A stretch of 64,000 bases of DNA from Pseudomonas sp. A-RE-19 (lineage in GTDB: Bacteria; Pseudomonadota; Gammaproteobacteria; Pseudomonadales; Pseudomonadaceae): the NCBI RefSeq assembly GCF_019956555.1, contig NZ_JAHBDQ010000072.1, positions 62,001-126,000 on the forward strand. Direction: 5' to 3'. The notes below the pieces were generated by a model. That model worked only from the letters and a program-made list of their open reading frames with translations. It ran no database searches and was not told the DNA's origin. Made by a program: the position numbers and the translations under genes. The stretch's first letter is position 1; the number at the start of each line of letters is the position of its first letter. Positions 37,436 through 47,671 of the stretch are shown piece by piece.

Positions 37436-38083
37436 ATGCAAGACACATTGAGAATCACCGAAGTTTTCTACTCGTTGCAGGGTGAAACGCGGACTGCCGG
37501 GCTGCCCACTGTTTTTGTGCGCCTGACCGGTTGCCCATTGCGTTGCCAATACTGCGACAGCGCCTACGCGTTCACTGGCGGCACCCTTCGCACGCTCGAC
37601 GACATCCTCGAGCAAGTGGCCGGTTTTCGCCCGCGTTATGTTTGTGTCACGGGCGGCGAGCCCCTGGCGCAACCGAATGCCATTCCCTTGCTCAAGCAGT
37701 TATGTGACGCCGGCTACGAAGTGTCGCTGGAAACCAGTGGCGCGCTGGATATCTCGGCGGTCGATCCACGGGTCAGTCGCGTCGTCGATCTGAAAACCCC
37801 GGGTTCGAAAGAAGCACATCGCAACCGCTACGAGAACATCGAACTGCTCACGCCTAACGATCAGGTGAAGTTTGTCATCTGCTCGCGGGAAGACTACGAC
37901 TGGGCCGTGTCCAAGCTGATTCAGTACGGTCTGGATCAGCGTGCCGGCGAAGTCCTGTTCTCGCCGAGTCACCATGACCTGAATGCGCGTGATCTGGCGG
38001 ACTGGGTGGTGGCGGACAATCTGCCTGTGCGCCTGCAATTGCAGCTGCATAAATATCTTTGGAATGACGAGCCGGGGCGCTGA
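37436..38083 (+). CDS. queE: 7-carboxy-7-deazaguanine synthase
   Basis: Radical-SAM enzyme making the deazaguanine core of queuosine. 215 aa. The cluster-binding cysteines are C33, C37 and C40 (TGCPLRCQYCDSAY, CX3CX2C), and YSLQGETRTAGLP precedes them. Glycine-rich VCVTGGEPLAQ binds SAM. ATG at 37436 gives MQDTLRITEVFYS; the ATG at 37421 would add five residues and is less family-like. It is directly followed by queC. Confidence 0.94.
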   Translation: MQDTLRITEVFYSLQGETRTAGLPTVFVRLTGCPLRCQYCDSAYAFTGGTLRTLDDILEQVAGFRPRYVCVTGGEPLAQPNAIPLLKQLCDAGYEVSLETSGALDISAVDPRVSRVVDLKTPGSKEAHRNRYENIELLTPNDQVKFVICSREDYDWAVSKLIQYGLDQRAGEVLFSPSHHDLNARDLADWVVADNLPVRLQLQLHKYLWNDEPGR

Positions 38084-38084
38084 A

Positions 38085-38777
38085 ATGACTGAACAACTGA
38101 ACACAGCTGAAAAACGTGCGGTGATCCTGCTGTCCGGCGGCCTCGACTCGGCGACGGTCGTGGCCATGGCTCGGGCCGAAGGCTACAGCTGCTACACCAT
38201 GAGCTTCGATTACGGTCAGCGCCACCGTGCCGAACTGCATGCCGCCGAGCGTGTTGCCCGTGACCTGGGCGTGATCGAGCACAAAGTGATCGGCCTGAAC
38301 CTGAATGGCATCGGCGGCTCGGCCCTGACCGACAGTTCCATCGACGTGCCGGAAACACCGAGTGAAGGCATCCCGGTGACTTACGTACCGGCGCGCAACA
38401 CCGTGTTTCTGTCCCTGGCACTGGGGTGGGCCGAAGTGCTGGGCGCGCGTGACATCTTTATCGGTGTCAACGCGGTGGATTATTCCGGTTACCCGGATTG
38501 CCGTCCCGAGTTCATCGAAGCCTTCGAACGCATGGCCAATCTGGCGACCAAGGCCGGAGTAGAAGGGCAGGGCTTTCGTATTCAGGCGCCACTGCAGAAC
38601 CTGAGCAAGGCGCAGATCGTTCAGGCTGGCGTGAAGCTTGGCGTCGATTACGGGCTGACCGTTTCCTGCTATCAAGCGGACGATAACGGCCGTGCCTGCG
38701 GTAAATGCGACAGCTGCCGTCTGCGTGCAGAAGGCTTCGCGGCGGCCGGCGTGACCGACCCAACACCTTATTTTTGA
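38085..38777 (+). CDS. queC: 7-cyano-7-deazaguanine synthase
   Basis: Converts the queE product to preQ0 with ATP and ammonia. 230 aa. The PP-loop is LLSGGLDSAT at 15-24. A C-terminal zinc site uses C195, C205, C208 and C211 (CGKCDSC). ATG 1 bp after the queE stop, so the pair is an operon. Confidence 0.95.
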   Translation: MTEQLNTAEKRAVILLSGGLDSATVVAMARAEGYSCYTMSFDYGQRHRAELHAAERVARDLGVIEHKVIGLNLNGIGGSALTDSSIDVPETPSEGIPVTYVPARNTVFLSLALGWAEVLGARDIFIGVNAVDYSGYPDCRPEFIEAFERMANLATKAGVEGQGFRIQAPLQNLSKAQIVQAGVKLGVDYGLTVSCYQADDNGRACGKCDSCRLRAEGFAAAGVTDPTPYF

Positions 38778-38795
38778 TTTATTTCAAATTAGGTG

Positions 38796-38823
38796 TTGAA
38801 TAACCGTTAAAAATCAGTATTAT
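38796..38823 (+). promoter_or_regulatory. Probable tRNA-Lys promoter
   Basis: TTGAAT (38796-38801), 16 bp, TATTAT (38818-38823), about 17 bp before the tRNA 5' end, with a GC-rich discriminator (ACGCGCC) as in stable-RNA promoters. Confidence 0.6.
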
Positions 38824-38840
38824 ACGCGCCACCACACAGC

Positions 38841-38916
38841 GGGTCGTTAGCTCAGTTGGTAGAGCAGTTGGCTTTTAACCAATTGGTCGTAGGTTCGAAT
38901 CCCACACGACCCACCA
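38841..38916 (+). tRNA. tRNA-Lys(TTT)
   Basis: A 76-nt cloverleaf: acceptor GGGTCGT pairing with ACGACCC, D-loop AGCTCAGTTGGTAGAGC, anticodon loop CTTTTAA (anticodon TTT), T-arm GGTTCGAATCC, and encoded CCA. No flanking integrase gene or repeat of its 3' end was seen, so no island is attached. Confidence 0.97.
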
Positions 38917-38940
38917 TTTTTGTAGCAGTTTTAAAAGTCT

Positions 38941-38979
38941 GGAAGGCCCACGCAAGTGAGGATTTCCGGATTTTTTTTT
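38941..38979 (+). terminator. Possible terminator of tRNA-Lys
   Basis: A weak stem (GGAA...TTCC with inner CAC/GTG) ends in a nine-T run at 38971-38979, 24 bp after the tRNA. The T-run is convincing, the stem is not strong. Confidence 0.45.
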
Positions 38980-39189
38980 GCCCGCGATTTGACGTTGTCT
39001 CCGTCCGGGATCGCACTGCGTGACGCAGGTCAGAATCATCTTTTGCATCCACGGGATATTCTGTAGCCTTGCGCAGCTTCAACGCTGTCCATGCCTGATG
39101 AATACTCACTCTCCCGGCGGTACCCTGAAGGGTCCGGAGCCGGGTGTATACTCGACTTTCGCGCGAAAGCGCCTGCAGGTCTTGCGAAC

Positions 39190-40248
39190 ATGACGCAGAT
39201 TTCCGAACGCCTTCTGGTTCAAGCTCACCTCGACGCCAAGCAGCCCAAGCCGCTGACCGCCGATGAAGAGGCTTATTACCGCGCTGCCATCGCTGCCGAG
39301 CTCAAGGCTCAGGACGCGGTGCTGGTTGCCCACTTCTATTGCGATCCCGTCATTCAGGCTCTGGCCGAAGAAACGGGCGGCTGCGTCTCCGACTCTCTGG
39401 AGATGGCCCGCTTCGGCAATGCTCACCCGGCCAAGACCGTGGTGGTCGCCGGTGTGAAGTTCATGGGTGAAACCGCGAAAATCCTCAACCCTGAAAAACG
39501 TGTGCTGATGCCAACCCTGGAAGCGACTTGCTCGCTGGACCTGGGTTGCCCGGTGGACGAGTTCTCGGCGTTCTGCGATCAGCACCCGGAACGCACGGTG
39601 GTGGTGTATGCCAATACTTCGGCGGCGGTCAAAGCCCGGGCGGATTGGGTGGTGACTTCCAGTTGTGCGCTGGAAATCGTCGAAAGCCTGATGGATAACG
39701 GCGAAACCATTATCTGGGGCCCGGACAAGCACCTGGGCACTTACATCCAGCGCCAGACCGGCGCCGACATGCTGCTATGGGACGGTGCCTGCATCGTTCA
39801 CGAAGAGTTCAAGGCCAAGCAGCTCGAAGACATGAAAGCGCTGTACCCGGATGCGGCCATTCTGGTGCACCCGGAGTCGCCGACCGCAGTGATCGAATTG
39901 GCCGATGCGGTGGGTTCCACCAGTCAGCTGATCGCGGCGGCGCAAAGTCTGCCGAACAAGACCCTGATCGTCGCGACCGACCGCGGCATCTTCTACAAGA
40001 TGCAGCAGCTGTGCCCGGACAAGGTCTTCATTGAGGCGCCAACGGCCGGTAACGGCGCAGCGTGCCGCAGTTGCGCACATTGCCCATGGATGGCGATGAA
40101 TACCCTTGAGCGCACGCTGAAGAGCTTGCGTGAAGGCACCAACGAGATCTTCGTCGACCCGGCGTTGATTCCGCAGGCGATTCGGCCGTTGAAGCGGATG
40201 CTTGATTTCACTCAGGCGGCGCGGATGAAGTTGGCGGGGAACGCTTAA
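39190..40248 (+). CDS. nadA: Quinolinate synthase
   Basis: Condenses iminoaspartate with dihydroxyacetone phosphate in de novo NAD synthesis. 352 aa. Three cysteine ligands of the 4Fe-4S cluster match E. coli NadA: C114 (EATCSLDLGC), C201 (WDGACIVHEEF) and C298 (CRSCAHCPW). ATG start gives MTQISERLLVQAH; the frame is open upstream but without similarity. A 14-bp palindrome and a TATACT box sit just before the gene. A REPIN with T-run follows. Confidence 0.95.
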   Translation: MTQISERLLVQAHLDAKQPKPLTADEEAYYRAAIAAELKAQDAVLVAHFYCDPVIQALAEETGGCVSDSLEMARFGNAHPAKTVVVAGVKFMGETAKILNPEKRVLMPTLEATCSLDLGCPVDEFSAFCDQHPERTVVVYANTSAAVKARADWVVTSSCALEIVESLMDNGETIIWGPDKHLGTYIQRQTGADMLLWDGACIVHEEFKAKQLEDMKALYPDAAILVHPESPTAVIELADAVGSTSQLIAAAQSLPNKTLIVATDRGIFYKMQQLCPDKVFIEAPTAGNGAACRSCAHCPWMAMNTLERTLKSLREGTNEIFVDPALIPQAIRPLKRMLDFTQAARMKLAGNA

Positions 40249-40272
40249 GGGAAGAATCGAAGGGCAAGATCA

Positions 40273-40336
40273 AAAGATCGCAGCCTTCGGCAGCTCCTAC
40301 GCGCCTGTGGGCGCTGCCGAAGGCTGCGATCTTTTT
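40273..40336. repeat. REPIN, GATCGCAGCC type, with terminator character
   Basis: Near-perfect inverted repeat of AAAGATCGCAGCCTTCGGC with short spacer and a T-run at its right end, between convergent nadA and the RDD gene, so it can also end transcription. Confidence 0.87.
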
Positions 40337-40344
40337 TATGGGCG

Positions 40345-40833
40345 CTACTTTTGTTTCTTTGGAATGCGTACGAGCTGGGTGTTGGAATACATGTCATGCC
40401 AGCTGCGCTTCTGCTTGTCGAACAGCGACCAGAAGAACCCCAGCCCGATACATAGCCAAGACGCGATCGACACCACAAAGCGCAGCAGCGCCTGCCACAG
40501 GCTGATGGATGATCCGTCGGCGTTTTGCACGCGGATGCCCCAGACCTGCATCCCCAGAGTCTGCCCCGACCAGGTCCAGAACTTGGCGAAGAAGCCGAAC
40601 AGCACAAACAGCAGCACCGTCGACAGCAATGGATCACCATCCAGCGCGCCGGCTTCGGTCAGGGTGCGCATTTTTTCTTCGCCGATGATCGCCATCTGGA
40701 TCATCTTGTAAATGCCGCTGGTGACGATCAGCAGAGCGGTGCACAGCAGAAAGTCATAGAACATCGCTGCCATGCGACGCCCCAGGCCGACGGCGGGAAA
40801 GTCGCCCTGTGGGTTGAGCAGGTGTTTCGACAT
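40345..40833 (-). CDS. RDD-family membrane protein
   Basis: A 162-aa inner-membrane protein with the RDD domain: the Arg and Asp residues lie in LGRRMAAMFYDFLLCTALLI (first TM), a second TM is near STVLLFVLFGFFAKFW, followed by GQTLGMQVWGIRVQ, and a third TM in VVSIASWLCIGLGFFW; it ends with QKRSWHDMYSNTQLV. Function unknown in general (some act as transporters). Single gene. Confidence 0.88.
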   Translation of the reverse strand: MSKHLLNPQGDFPAVGLGRRMAAMFYDFLLCTALLIVTSGIYKMIQMAIIGEEKMRTLTEAGALDGDPLLSTVLLFVLFGFFAKFWTWSGQTLGMQVWGIRVQNADGSSISLWQALLRFVVSIASWLCIGLGFFWSLFDKQKRSWHDMYSNTQLVRIPKKQK

Positions 40834-40881
40834 GGCAGCCTCTGAACGGAAAAAGAAGCCATTTTACGGATTTACGCGCAC

Positions 40882-40917
40882 AAAAAAGCCCCTGATATCA
40901 GTATCAGGGGCTTTTTC
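40882..40917. terminator. Terminator of the cold-shock gene
   Basis: AAAAAGCCCCTGAT / ATCAGGGGCTTTTT stem with a short loop, 11 bp after the stop of the minus-strand cold-shock gene; A and T runs on both sides. Confidence 0.92.
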
Positions 40918-40928
40918 GTTACAGAAGA

Positions 40929-41141
40929 TCAGGCTTCTGCTTGTACTTCGTCAGCCTGCATGCCTTTCTGGCCTTGCACAGCAACGAAAGTCACTTTCTG
41001 GCCTTCTTTCAGGCTCTTGAAGCCGTTGCCCTGAATAGCGCGGAAATGTACGAACAGATCCGGACCGCTTTCTGGAGTGATAAAACCAAAACCTTTCTCG
41101 TCGTTAAACCACTTGACGGTACCGCTCTGACGTTGGGACAT
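40929..41141 (-). CDS. CspA-family cold-shock protein
   Basis: A 70-aa single cold-shock domain, an RNA chaperone. SGTVKWFN, RNP1 KGFGFIT and RNP2 DLFVHF are intact. It resembles Pseudomonas CapB/CspD-like proteins; I do not assign a symbol. ATG with AAGGAAA upstream. The next gene upstream is 391 bp away, leaving room for a long leader of the type that controls cold-shock mRNAs. Confidence 0.94.
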   Translation of the reverse strand: MSQRQSGTVKWFNDEKGFGFITPESGPDLFVHFRAIQGNGFKSLKEGQKVTFVAVQGQKGMQADEVQAEA

Positions 41142-41532
41142 TTCTTATTTCCTTTGACGCAAAAATGAATGACAGTCTCCTTCTCGTGAAAGAGTACTGG
41201 GGCTGGTTGCAGGAGAGTAAGAAGACGTCGAACGGGATGTAGCTAACTTGTAGGCTACTGCCCAGGTCACGATTCCAAGCGACCCATGCAAACACAGTGA
41301 ACAAACTCTACGCCAACTACGTGAGAAAAAACAAGCCCTGCGAAGGCCCGGATTTCCTCAGGTTGGTGGCAGTCTGGGGGCCACTAGTGCAGGCTTATTC
41401 GATAACATGGTTCAATTGTTTTCGATCGTTATAAGTAACGTTCATAAACGAAACGTACGCACTGTTTTATGGCGGCTGCGTTACAGATTAGTGCACTGTT
41501 AACGCAGCCGCGTTACTTATAGAAACAGTCAA
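41142..41532. other. 391-bp region between gcvT and the cold-shock gene
   Basis: No gene recognised. It should carry the promoter and 5' leader of the cold-shock gene (minus strand) and the 3' end of the gcv transcript. A strong hairpin lies at 41472-41511 (own entry). AT-rich stretch about 41400-41470 contains the repeats ACGTTCATAAACGAAACGT. Confidence 0.45.
41472..41511. other. Strong inverted repeat downstream of gcvT
   Basis: GCGGCTGCGTTACAG (41472-41486) pairs with CTGTTAACGCAGCCGC (41496-41511) apart from one extra base, loop of 9 nt. It lies 22 bp after gcvT. There is no T-run on the minus strand, so it is not a textbook terminator; it may protect the 3' end of the gcv mRNA or be an operator. 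Confidence 0.6.
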
Positions 41533-42657
41533 TCAACCGCGATAGTAGCGTTGTGCAACAAATGGCATTTTGCTTACAAGCAAAGGCACCTTTTTCCCAC
41601 GAACAATTGCCCAAACCGGCGTATCCAGTCCGATGTAAGCGCTGTCGAGGTAACCCATGGCCAAAGGACCGCCAAGGGTCGGACCGAAGCCGCCGCTGCA
41701 CACGCTGCCGATGATTTCGCCGGCTTCGTTGACGATTTCCGCACCTTCACGCACTGGCGTACGTTCCTGCGGCAGCAGCCCAACGCGCTTGCGGCTGACA
41801 CCCGCTTGCTGCTGGGCGAACACGGTTTCCGCGCCTGGGAAGCCGCCGGCTCGCGCGCCATCGGCACGACGAGGCTTGGAGATGGCCCACAACAGGCTCG
41901 CTTCGATCGGCGTGGTGTCGGTGTTCATGTCGTGGCCATAGAGGCACAGGCCGGCTTCCAGGCGCAGGGAGTCGCGAGCGCCGAGGCCGATAGCCTCAAC
42001 TTCCGGTTCGGCCAGCAGGGCGCGAGCCAGGGTTTCGGCATTGGCGGCCGGTACGGAGATTTCGAAACCGTCTTCACCGGTGTAGCCCGAACGGCTGACA
42101 AAGCAGTCCACACCCAACAGCTTCACGCGGGTGAATTGCATGAAGGTCATCTTCGCAACTTCAGGCGCCAGGCGTGCGAGCACGGTGACGGCGGCCGGAC
42201 CTTGCAACGCCAGCAGCGCGCGTTCTTCGAACAGCGGCTCGATGGTGCACTGGTCGCCGATGTGCTTGCGCAAGTGCGCCAGGTCCTGATCCTTGCAGGC
42301 GGCGTTGACCACCAGGAACAGCTCATCATTACCCAGATTGGCGACCATCAGGTCGTCGAGGATGCCGCCAGTCTCGTTGGTGAACATCGCGTAGCGCTGC
42401 ATACCCACTGGCAGGTCGATGATGTCCACCGGCACCAGGGTTTCCAGGGCTTTGGCCGCGTTGGCACCGGTCAGGCGGATCTGGCCCATGTGCGAGACAT
42501 CGAACAGCCCGGCCTGATCACGGGTGTGCTGGTGTTCTTTCATTACGCCCAGCGGGTATTGCACCGGCATGTCGTAGCCGGCAAAGGGCACCATGCGGGC
42601 GCCGAGTTCCAGGTGCAGTGCGTGCAACGGGGTTTTCAACAGTTGTTCGGTGGACAT
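41533..42657 (-). CDS. gcvT: Glycine cleavage T-protein (aminomethyltransferase)
   Basis: Takes the aminomethyl group from lipoyl-GcvH, releasing ammonia and forming methylene-THF. 374 aa. N-terminal MVPFAGYDMPVQYPLGVMKEH (in part), folate site QAGLFDVSHMGQI and GYTGEDGFEISVP; C-terminal barrel with VCSGGFGPTLGGPLAMGYL (in part). ATG with AGGAG upstream, 33 bp after sdaA. Last gene of gcvH-gcvP-sdaA-gcvT. Confidence 0.95.
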   Translation of the reverse strand: MSTEQLLKTPLHALHLELGARMVPFAGYDMPVQYPLGVMKEHQHTRDQAGLFDVSHMGQIRLTGANAAKALETLVPVDIIDLPVGMQRYAMFTNETGGILDDLMVANLGNDELFLVVNAACKDQDLAHLRKHIGDQCTIEPLFEERALLALQGPAAVTVLARLAPEVAKMTFMQFTRVKLLGVDCFVSRSGYTGEDGFEISVPAANAETLARALLAEPEVEAIGLGARDSLRLEAGLCLYGHDMNTDTTPIEASLLWAISKPRRADGARAGGFPGAETVFAQQQAGVSRKRVGLLPQERTPVREGAEIVNEAGEIIGSVCSGGFGPTLGGPLAMGYLDSAYIGLDTPVWAIVRGKKVPLLVSKMPFVAQRYYRG

Positions 42658-42690
42658 ATCCAGCTCCTGAAAATGGTGCAGATGCGCGCA

Positions 42691-44067
<1,377 letters not shown>

Positions 44068-44116
44068 GGTTGTTCTCCGGTTTCTTGTTATAGGCGTAAA
44101 TATCACGAGGCATGCA

Positions 44117-44221
44117 CCCTGTAGGAGCTGCCGCAGGCTGCGATCTTTTGATCTTGCTCTTGATACTCAAGCGCACTCGAGAAAGATCAAAAGATCGCAG
44201 CCTGCGGCAGCTCCTACAGGG
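44117..44221. repeat. REPIN, GATCGCAGCC type, inside the gcv operon
   Basis: Inverted arms begin CCCTGTAGGAGCTGCCGCAG and end symmetrically, with the GATC-rich spacer typical of this type. It lies in the 201-bp gap between gcvP and sdaA and could lower expression of the downstream genes. Confidence 0.87.
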
Positions 44222-44268
44222 GAATGTGGTGTTCTTGAAAATGGGGCGAGCGAACTCGCCCCTATAGA

Positions 44269-47121
44269 TCAAGCGTAGCTTTCGATCGACGGGCAGGCGC
44301 AGACCAGGTTGCGATCGCCGAAGACGTTGTCGACGCGACCGACCGGTGGCCAGTACTTGCCTTCGATCAGCGACGCTACCGGGTAAACCGCTTGCTCACG
44401 GCTATACGGATGCGTCCACTCGCCAACGATTTCCGCGGCGGTGTGCGGCGCGTTTTTCAGCGGGTTGTCGTCCTTGTCCAGCGTGCCGTTTTCCACCGCG
44501 CGGATTTCTTCGCGGATGCGGATCATGGCGTCGCAGAAGCGGTCCAGTTCTTCCTTGGATTCGCTTTCGGTCGGTTCGATCATCAACGTGCCGGCCACCG
44601 GGAACGACATGGTCGGGGCGTGGAAGCCGAAGTCGATCAGGCGCTTGGCGACGTCATCGACGCTGATGCCGCTGCTGTCTTTCAACGGACGCAGGTCGAG
44701 GATGCATTCGTGCGCCACCAGGCCGTTGCTGCCGGTGTACAGCACGGGGTAGTGCTCTTCGAGGCGACGGGAAATGTAGTTGGCATTGAGGATCGCCAGT
44801 TGCGAAGCACGCTTGAGGCCCGCGCCACCCATCATCCGAATGTACATCCAGGTGATCGGCAGAATGCTCGCGCTGCCGAACGGTGCGGCACAGACCGCGC
44901 CTTGCTTGCGTTCCATCTGGGCGTGGCCCGGCAGGAACGGCGTCAGGTGCGACTTGACGCCAATCGGGCCGACGCCCGGGCCGCCACCGCCGTGGGGAAT
45001 GCAGAAGGTTTTGTGCAGGTTCAGGTGCGAAACGTCGCCGCCGAACTTGCCCGGCGCGCAGAGGCCGACCATCGCGTTCATGTTGGCGCCGTCGATGTAC
45101 ACCTGGCCGCCGTTGTCGTGAATGATGCCGCAGATTTCGCGGATGCCTTCTTCGAACACGCCGTGGGTCGACGGGTAGGTGATCATCAGCGCGGCGAGGT
45201 GTTCGCGGTGCTCGATGGCCTTGGCGCGCAGGTCTTCGATGTCGACGTTGCCGCGGGCATCGCACGCGGTCACGACCACACGCATGCCGGCCATGTTGGC
45301 GGTGGCCGGGTTGGTGCCGTGGGCGGACGAGGGGATCAGGCAGATGTCGCGACGGTCTTCGCCACGGCTCTGGTGGTACGCGCGAATCGCCAGCAGGCCA
45401 GCGTATTCACCCTGGGAACCGGCGTTCGGTTGCAGGGAGATCGCGTCGTAACCGGTGGCGGCGCAGAGCATCGCTTCCAGTTCATCGGTCAGCTGCTGAT
45501 AGCCGGCGCTTTGCTCGGCCGGGGCGAACGGGTGCAGGGCACCGAATTCAGCCCAGGTCACCGGGATCATTTCGCTGGCGGCGTTGAGTTTCATGGTGCA
45601 CGAACCCAGCGGGATCATGGTGCGATCCAGGGCCAGGTCCTTGTCGGCGAGCTTGCGCAGGTAGCGCATCAGCTCGGTTTCCGAATGATAACGGTTGAAC
45701 ACCGGGTGGCTGAGGATCGGCGATTGACGCACCAGCGCGGCCGGGAGAGTGCTGTCGACCGAGGCGGCGAGGGCGGCGAAGTCCGGCAGTGCCTTGCCTT
45801 CAGCCAGCACGCGCCACAGGGTTTCAACGTCGGCCTGGCTGGTGGTTTCGTCGAGGGACAGGCCCAGACGCTCGCCATCGACGACACGCAGGTTGATGCG
45901 CTGGGCGCGCGCCTGATCGTGCAGCTTAGCGGTGTTGCCGCCGGTTTTAATTGTCAGCGTATCGAAGAAGCTGGCTTGCTCGACAGTCAGACCGAGTGCG
46001 CTCAAGCCTTGGGCCAGGATCGCGGTCAGGTGATGAATGCGCTGGGCGATCTGCCTCAGGCCTTTCGGGCCGTGGTACACGGCGTACATGCTGGCGATGT
46101 TGGCCAGCAGCACCTGGGCGGTGCAGATGTTGCTGGTGGCTTTCTCGCGACGGATATGTTGCTCGCGGGTCTGCATGGCCAGGCGCAAGGCCGGCTTGCC
46201 GAAACGGTCCACGGACACGCCGACCAGACGGCCCGGCATGTCGCGCTTGAACGCATCCTTGGTGGAGAAGTAGGCCGCGTGTGGGCCACCGAAGCCCAGC
46301 GGCACGCCGAAGCGTTGCGCGCTGCCGATGGCCACGTCGGCACCGAATTCGCCCGGTGGCGTCAGGATGGTCAGGGCCAGCAGGTCCGCGGCCACCGCGA
46401 CCAGCGCGTTGGCGGCGTGGAACCGTTCGGTCAGTTCACGGTAGTCGAACACGTCACCGTTGCTGGCCGGGTATTGCAGCAGGGCGCCGAAGAATGGCGT
46501 CACGTCGCTCAGTTCGCGCTCGTCGCCGACCACCACGTCGATGCCCAACGGCTCGGCACGGGTGCGCAGCACGTCAAGGGTTTGCGGGTGGCAATGAACC
46601 GAGGCGAAAAAGGCGTGGCTGCCTTTGTTCTTGCTCAGGCGTTTGCAGAAGGTCATGGCTTCGGCGGCGGCGGTGGCTTCGTCGAGCAGCGAGGCGTTGG
46701 CGATCGGCAGGCCGGTCAGGTCGCTGATCAGGGTCTGGAAGTTCAGCAGCGCTTCGAGACGGCCCTGGGAAATTTCTGGCTGGTACGGGGTGTAAGCGGT
46801 GTACCAGGCCGGGTTTTCCAGCAGGTTTCGCAGGATCGGCGACGGGGTATGGCAGTTGTAGTAGCCCTGGCCGATGTAGGTCTTGAACAGTTGGTTCTTG
46901 CCGGCAATGGCCTTGATCGACGCCAGGGCGTCGGCTTCGCTCAGGCCGTCTTCCAGGCCGAGGACGCTGGTGCCCTTGATGCTGTCGGGGATGACGCTGG
47001 CGCTCAGGGCTTCCAGGGAGTCAAAGCCCAGGCTGTTGAGCATGGCTTGCTCATCGCCGGTACGCGGGCCGATGTGGCGTGCGATGAATTCGTTGGCGGT
47101 CGTCAAATTGACTTGAGTCAT
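44269..47121 (-). CDS. gcvP: Glycine cleavage P-protein (glycine decarboxylase)
   Basis: PLP enzyme releasing CO2 from glycine and loading the aminomethyl on GcvH. 950 aa, the fused (alpha-beta) form. N-terminal FIARHIGPRTGDEQAML; the PLP lysine is in HLNLHKTFCIPHGGGGPG, with AAPFGSASILPITWMYI nearby. ATG 11 bp after gcvH stop. GcvP paralogues exist in pseudomonads; this copy belongs to the GcsR-linked operon. Confidence 0.96.
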   Translation of the reverse strand: MTQVNLTTANEFIARHIGPRTGDEQAMLNSLGFDSLEALSASVIPDSIKGTSVLGLEDGLSEADALASIKAIAGKNQLFKTYIGQGYYNCHTPSPILRNLLENPAWYTAYTPYQPEISQGRLEALLNFQTLISDLTGLPIANASLLDEATAAAEAMTFCKRLSKNKGSHAFFASVHCHPQTLDVLRTRAEPLGIDVVVGDERELSDVTPFFGALLQYPASNGDVFDYRELTERFHAANALVAVAADLLALTILTPPGEFGADVAIGSAQRFGVPLGFGGPHAAYFSTKDAFKRDMPGRLVGVSVDRFGKPALRLAMQTREQHIRREKATSNICTAQVLLANIASMYAVYHGPKGLRQIAQRIHHLTAILAQGLSALGLTVEQASFFDTLTIKTGGNTAKLHDQARAQRINLRVVDGERLGLSLDETTSQADVETLWRVLAEGKALPDFAALAASVDSTLPAALVRQSPILSHPVFNRYHSETELMRYLRKLADKDLALDRTMIPLGSCTMKLNAASEMIPVTWAEFGALHPFAPAEQSAGYQQLTDELEAMLCAATGYDAISLQPNAGSQGEYAGLLAIRAYHQSRGEDRRDICLIPSSAHGTNPATANMAGMRVVVTACDARGNVDIEDLRAKAIEHREHLAALMITYPSTHGVFEEGIREICGIIHDNGGQVYIDGANMNAMVGLCAPGKFGGDVSHLNLHKTFCIPHGGGGPGVGPIGVKSHLTPFLPGHAQMERKQGAVCAAPFGSASILPITWMYIRMMGGAGLKRASQLAILNANYISRRLEEHYPVLYTGSNGLVAHECILDLRPLKDSSGISVDDVAKRLIDFGFHAPTMSFPVAGTLMIEPTESESKEELDRFCDAMIRIREEIRAVENGTLDKDDNPLKNAPHTAAEIVGEWTHPYSREQAVYPVASLIEGKYWPPVGRVDNVFGDRNLVCACPSIESYA

Positions 47122-47132
47122 GTCGGCGCTCC

Positions 47133-47510
47133 TCAGGCTTGGGCTTTGAGCAGACGGTCGTAAGCGTCTTGATCCAGCAGTTGGTCGACAGCCGAGGCGT
47201 CGGTTGGTTGGAAGCGGAAGAACCAGCCTTCGCCCAGCGGATCTTCGTTGACCAGTTCAGGGCTGCTATCGAGGGCCGGGTTGGTCTCGACCACTTCACC
47301 GTCCAAAGGCATGTAAACGCCGCTGGCAGCTTTTACCGATTCCACGGTGGCGGCTTCTGCGCCTTTGTCGTAGGACTGCAGCTCAGGCAGTTGTACGAAA
47401 ACCACGTCGCCCAATGCATTCTGCGCGAAAGCGGTGATGCCGACTGTGACGGTACCGTCAGCTTCGGTGCGCAGCCATTCGTGATCTTCAGTAAAACGCA
47501 ACTCGCTCAT
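47133..47510 (-). CDS. gcvH: Glycine cleavage H-protein
   Basis: Lipoylated carrier between P, T and L proteins. 125 aa; lipoyl lysine K60 in VESVKAASGVYMPLDGEV (in part), start MSELRFTEDHEWLRTE. ATG with TAGGAG upstream. First gene of the operon, directly behind the sigma-54 promoter. Confidence 0.96.
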   Translation of the reverse strand: MSELRFTEDHEWLRTEADGTVTVGITAFAQNALGDVVFVQLPELQSYDKGAEAATVESVKAASGVYMPLDGEVVETNPALDSSPELVNEDPLGEGWFFRFQPTDASAVDQLLDQDAYDRLLKAQA

Positions 47511-47590
47511 GGAAACTCCTAAGGGGGCCAGACTCGTCTGGTGGACGCATTGAATGCTCGGGCAAAAGCCCTGCTTTATGGGTGGTTACT

Positions 47591-47607
47591 AAGCAAAAAC
47601 GCGGCCA
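47591..47607 (-). promoter_or_regulatory. Sigma-54 promoter of gcvHP-sdaA-gcvT
   Basis: Minus strand reads TGGCCGCGTTTTTGCTT. The GG (-24) and GC (-12) are exactly 10 bp apart, and both flanks fit TGGCAC-N5-TTGCW except for two bases. Transcription would begin near 47580. Confidence 0.8.
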
Positions 47608-47671
47608 ATGTTGTTTATCCCTTATAAATCAACTAGTTACTGGTTTATGTGGATAACTGGAATGGATTGGC

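Noticed and set aside
38852..39109. Minus-strand frame ending MVGRVGFEPTTNWLKANCSTN-like
   Set aside because: This is the well-known false translation of the complement of a tRNA gene (here tRNA-Lys).
38841..39189. Integration site of a genomic island at tRNA-Lys
   Set aside because: No integrase, no repeat of the tRNA 3' end, and housekeeping genes on both sides.
44392..47163. Long open frame opposite gcvP
   Set aside because: Antisense shadow of a clear P-protein gene, rich in His, Gln and Arg as such shadows are.
47511..47640. Glycine riboswitch before gcvH
   Set aside because: No tandem aptamer structure is visible and the leader from the sigma-54 start is only about 70 nt.
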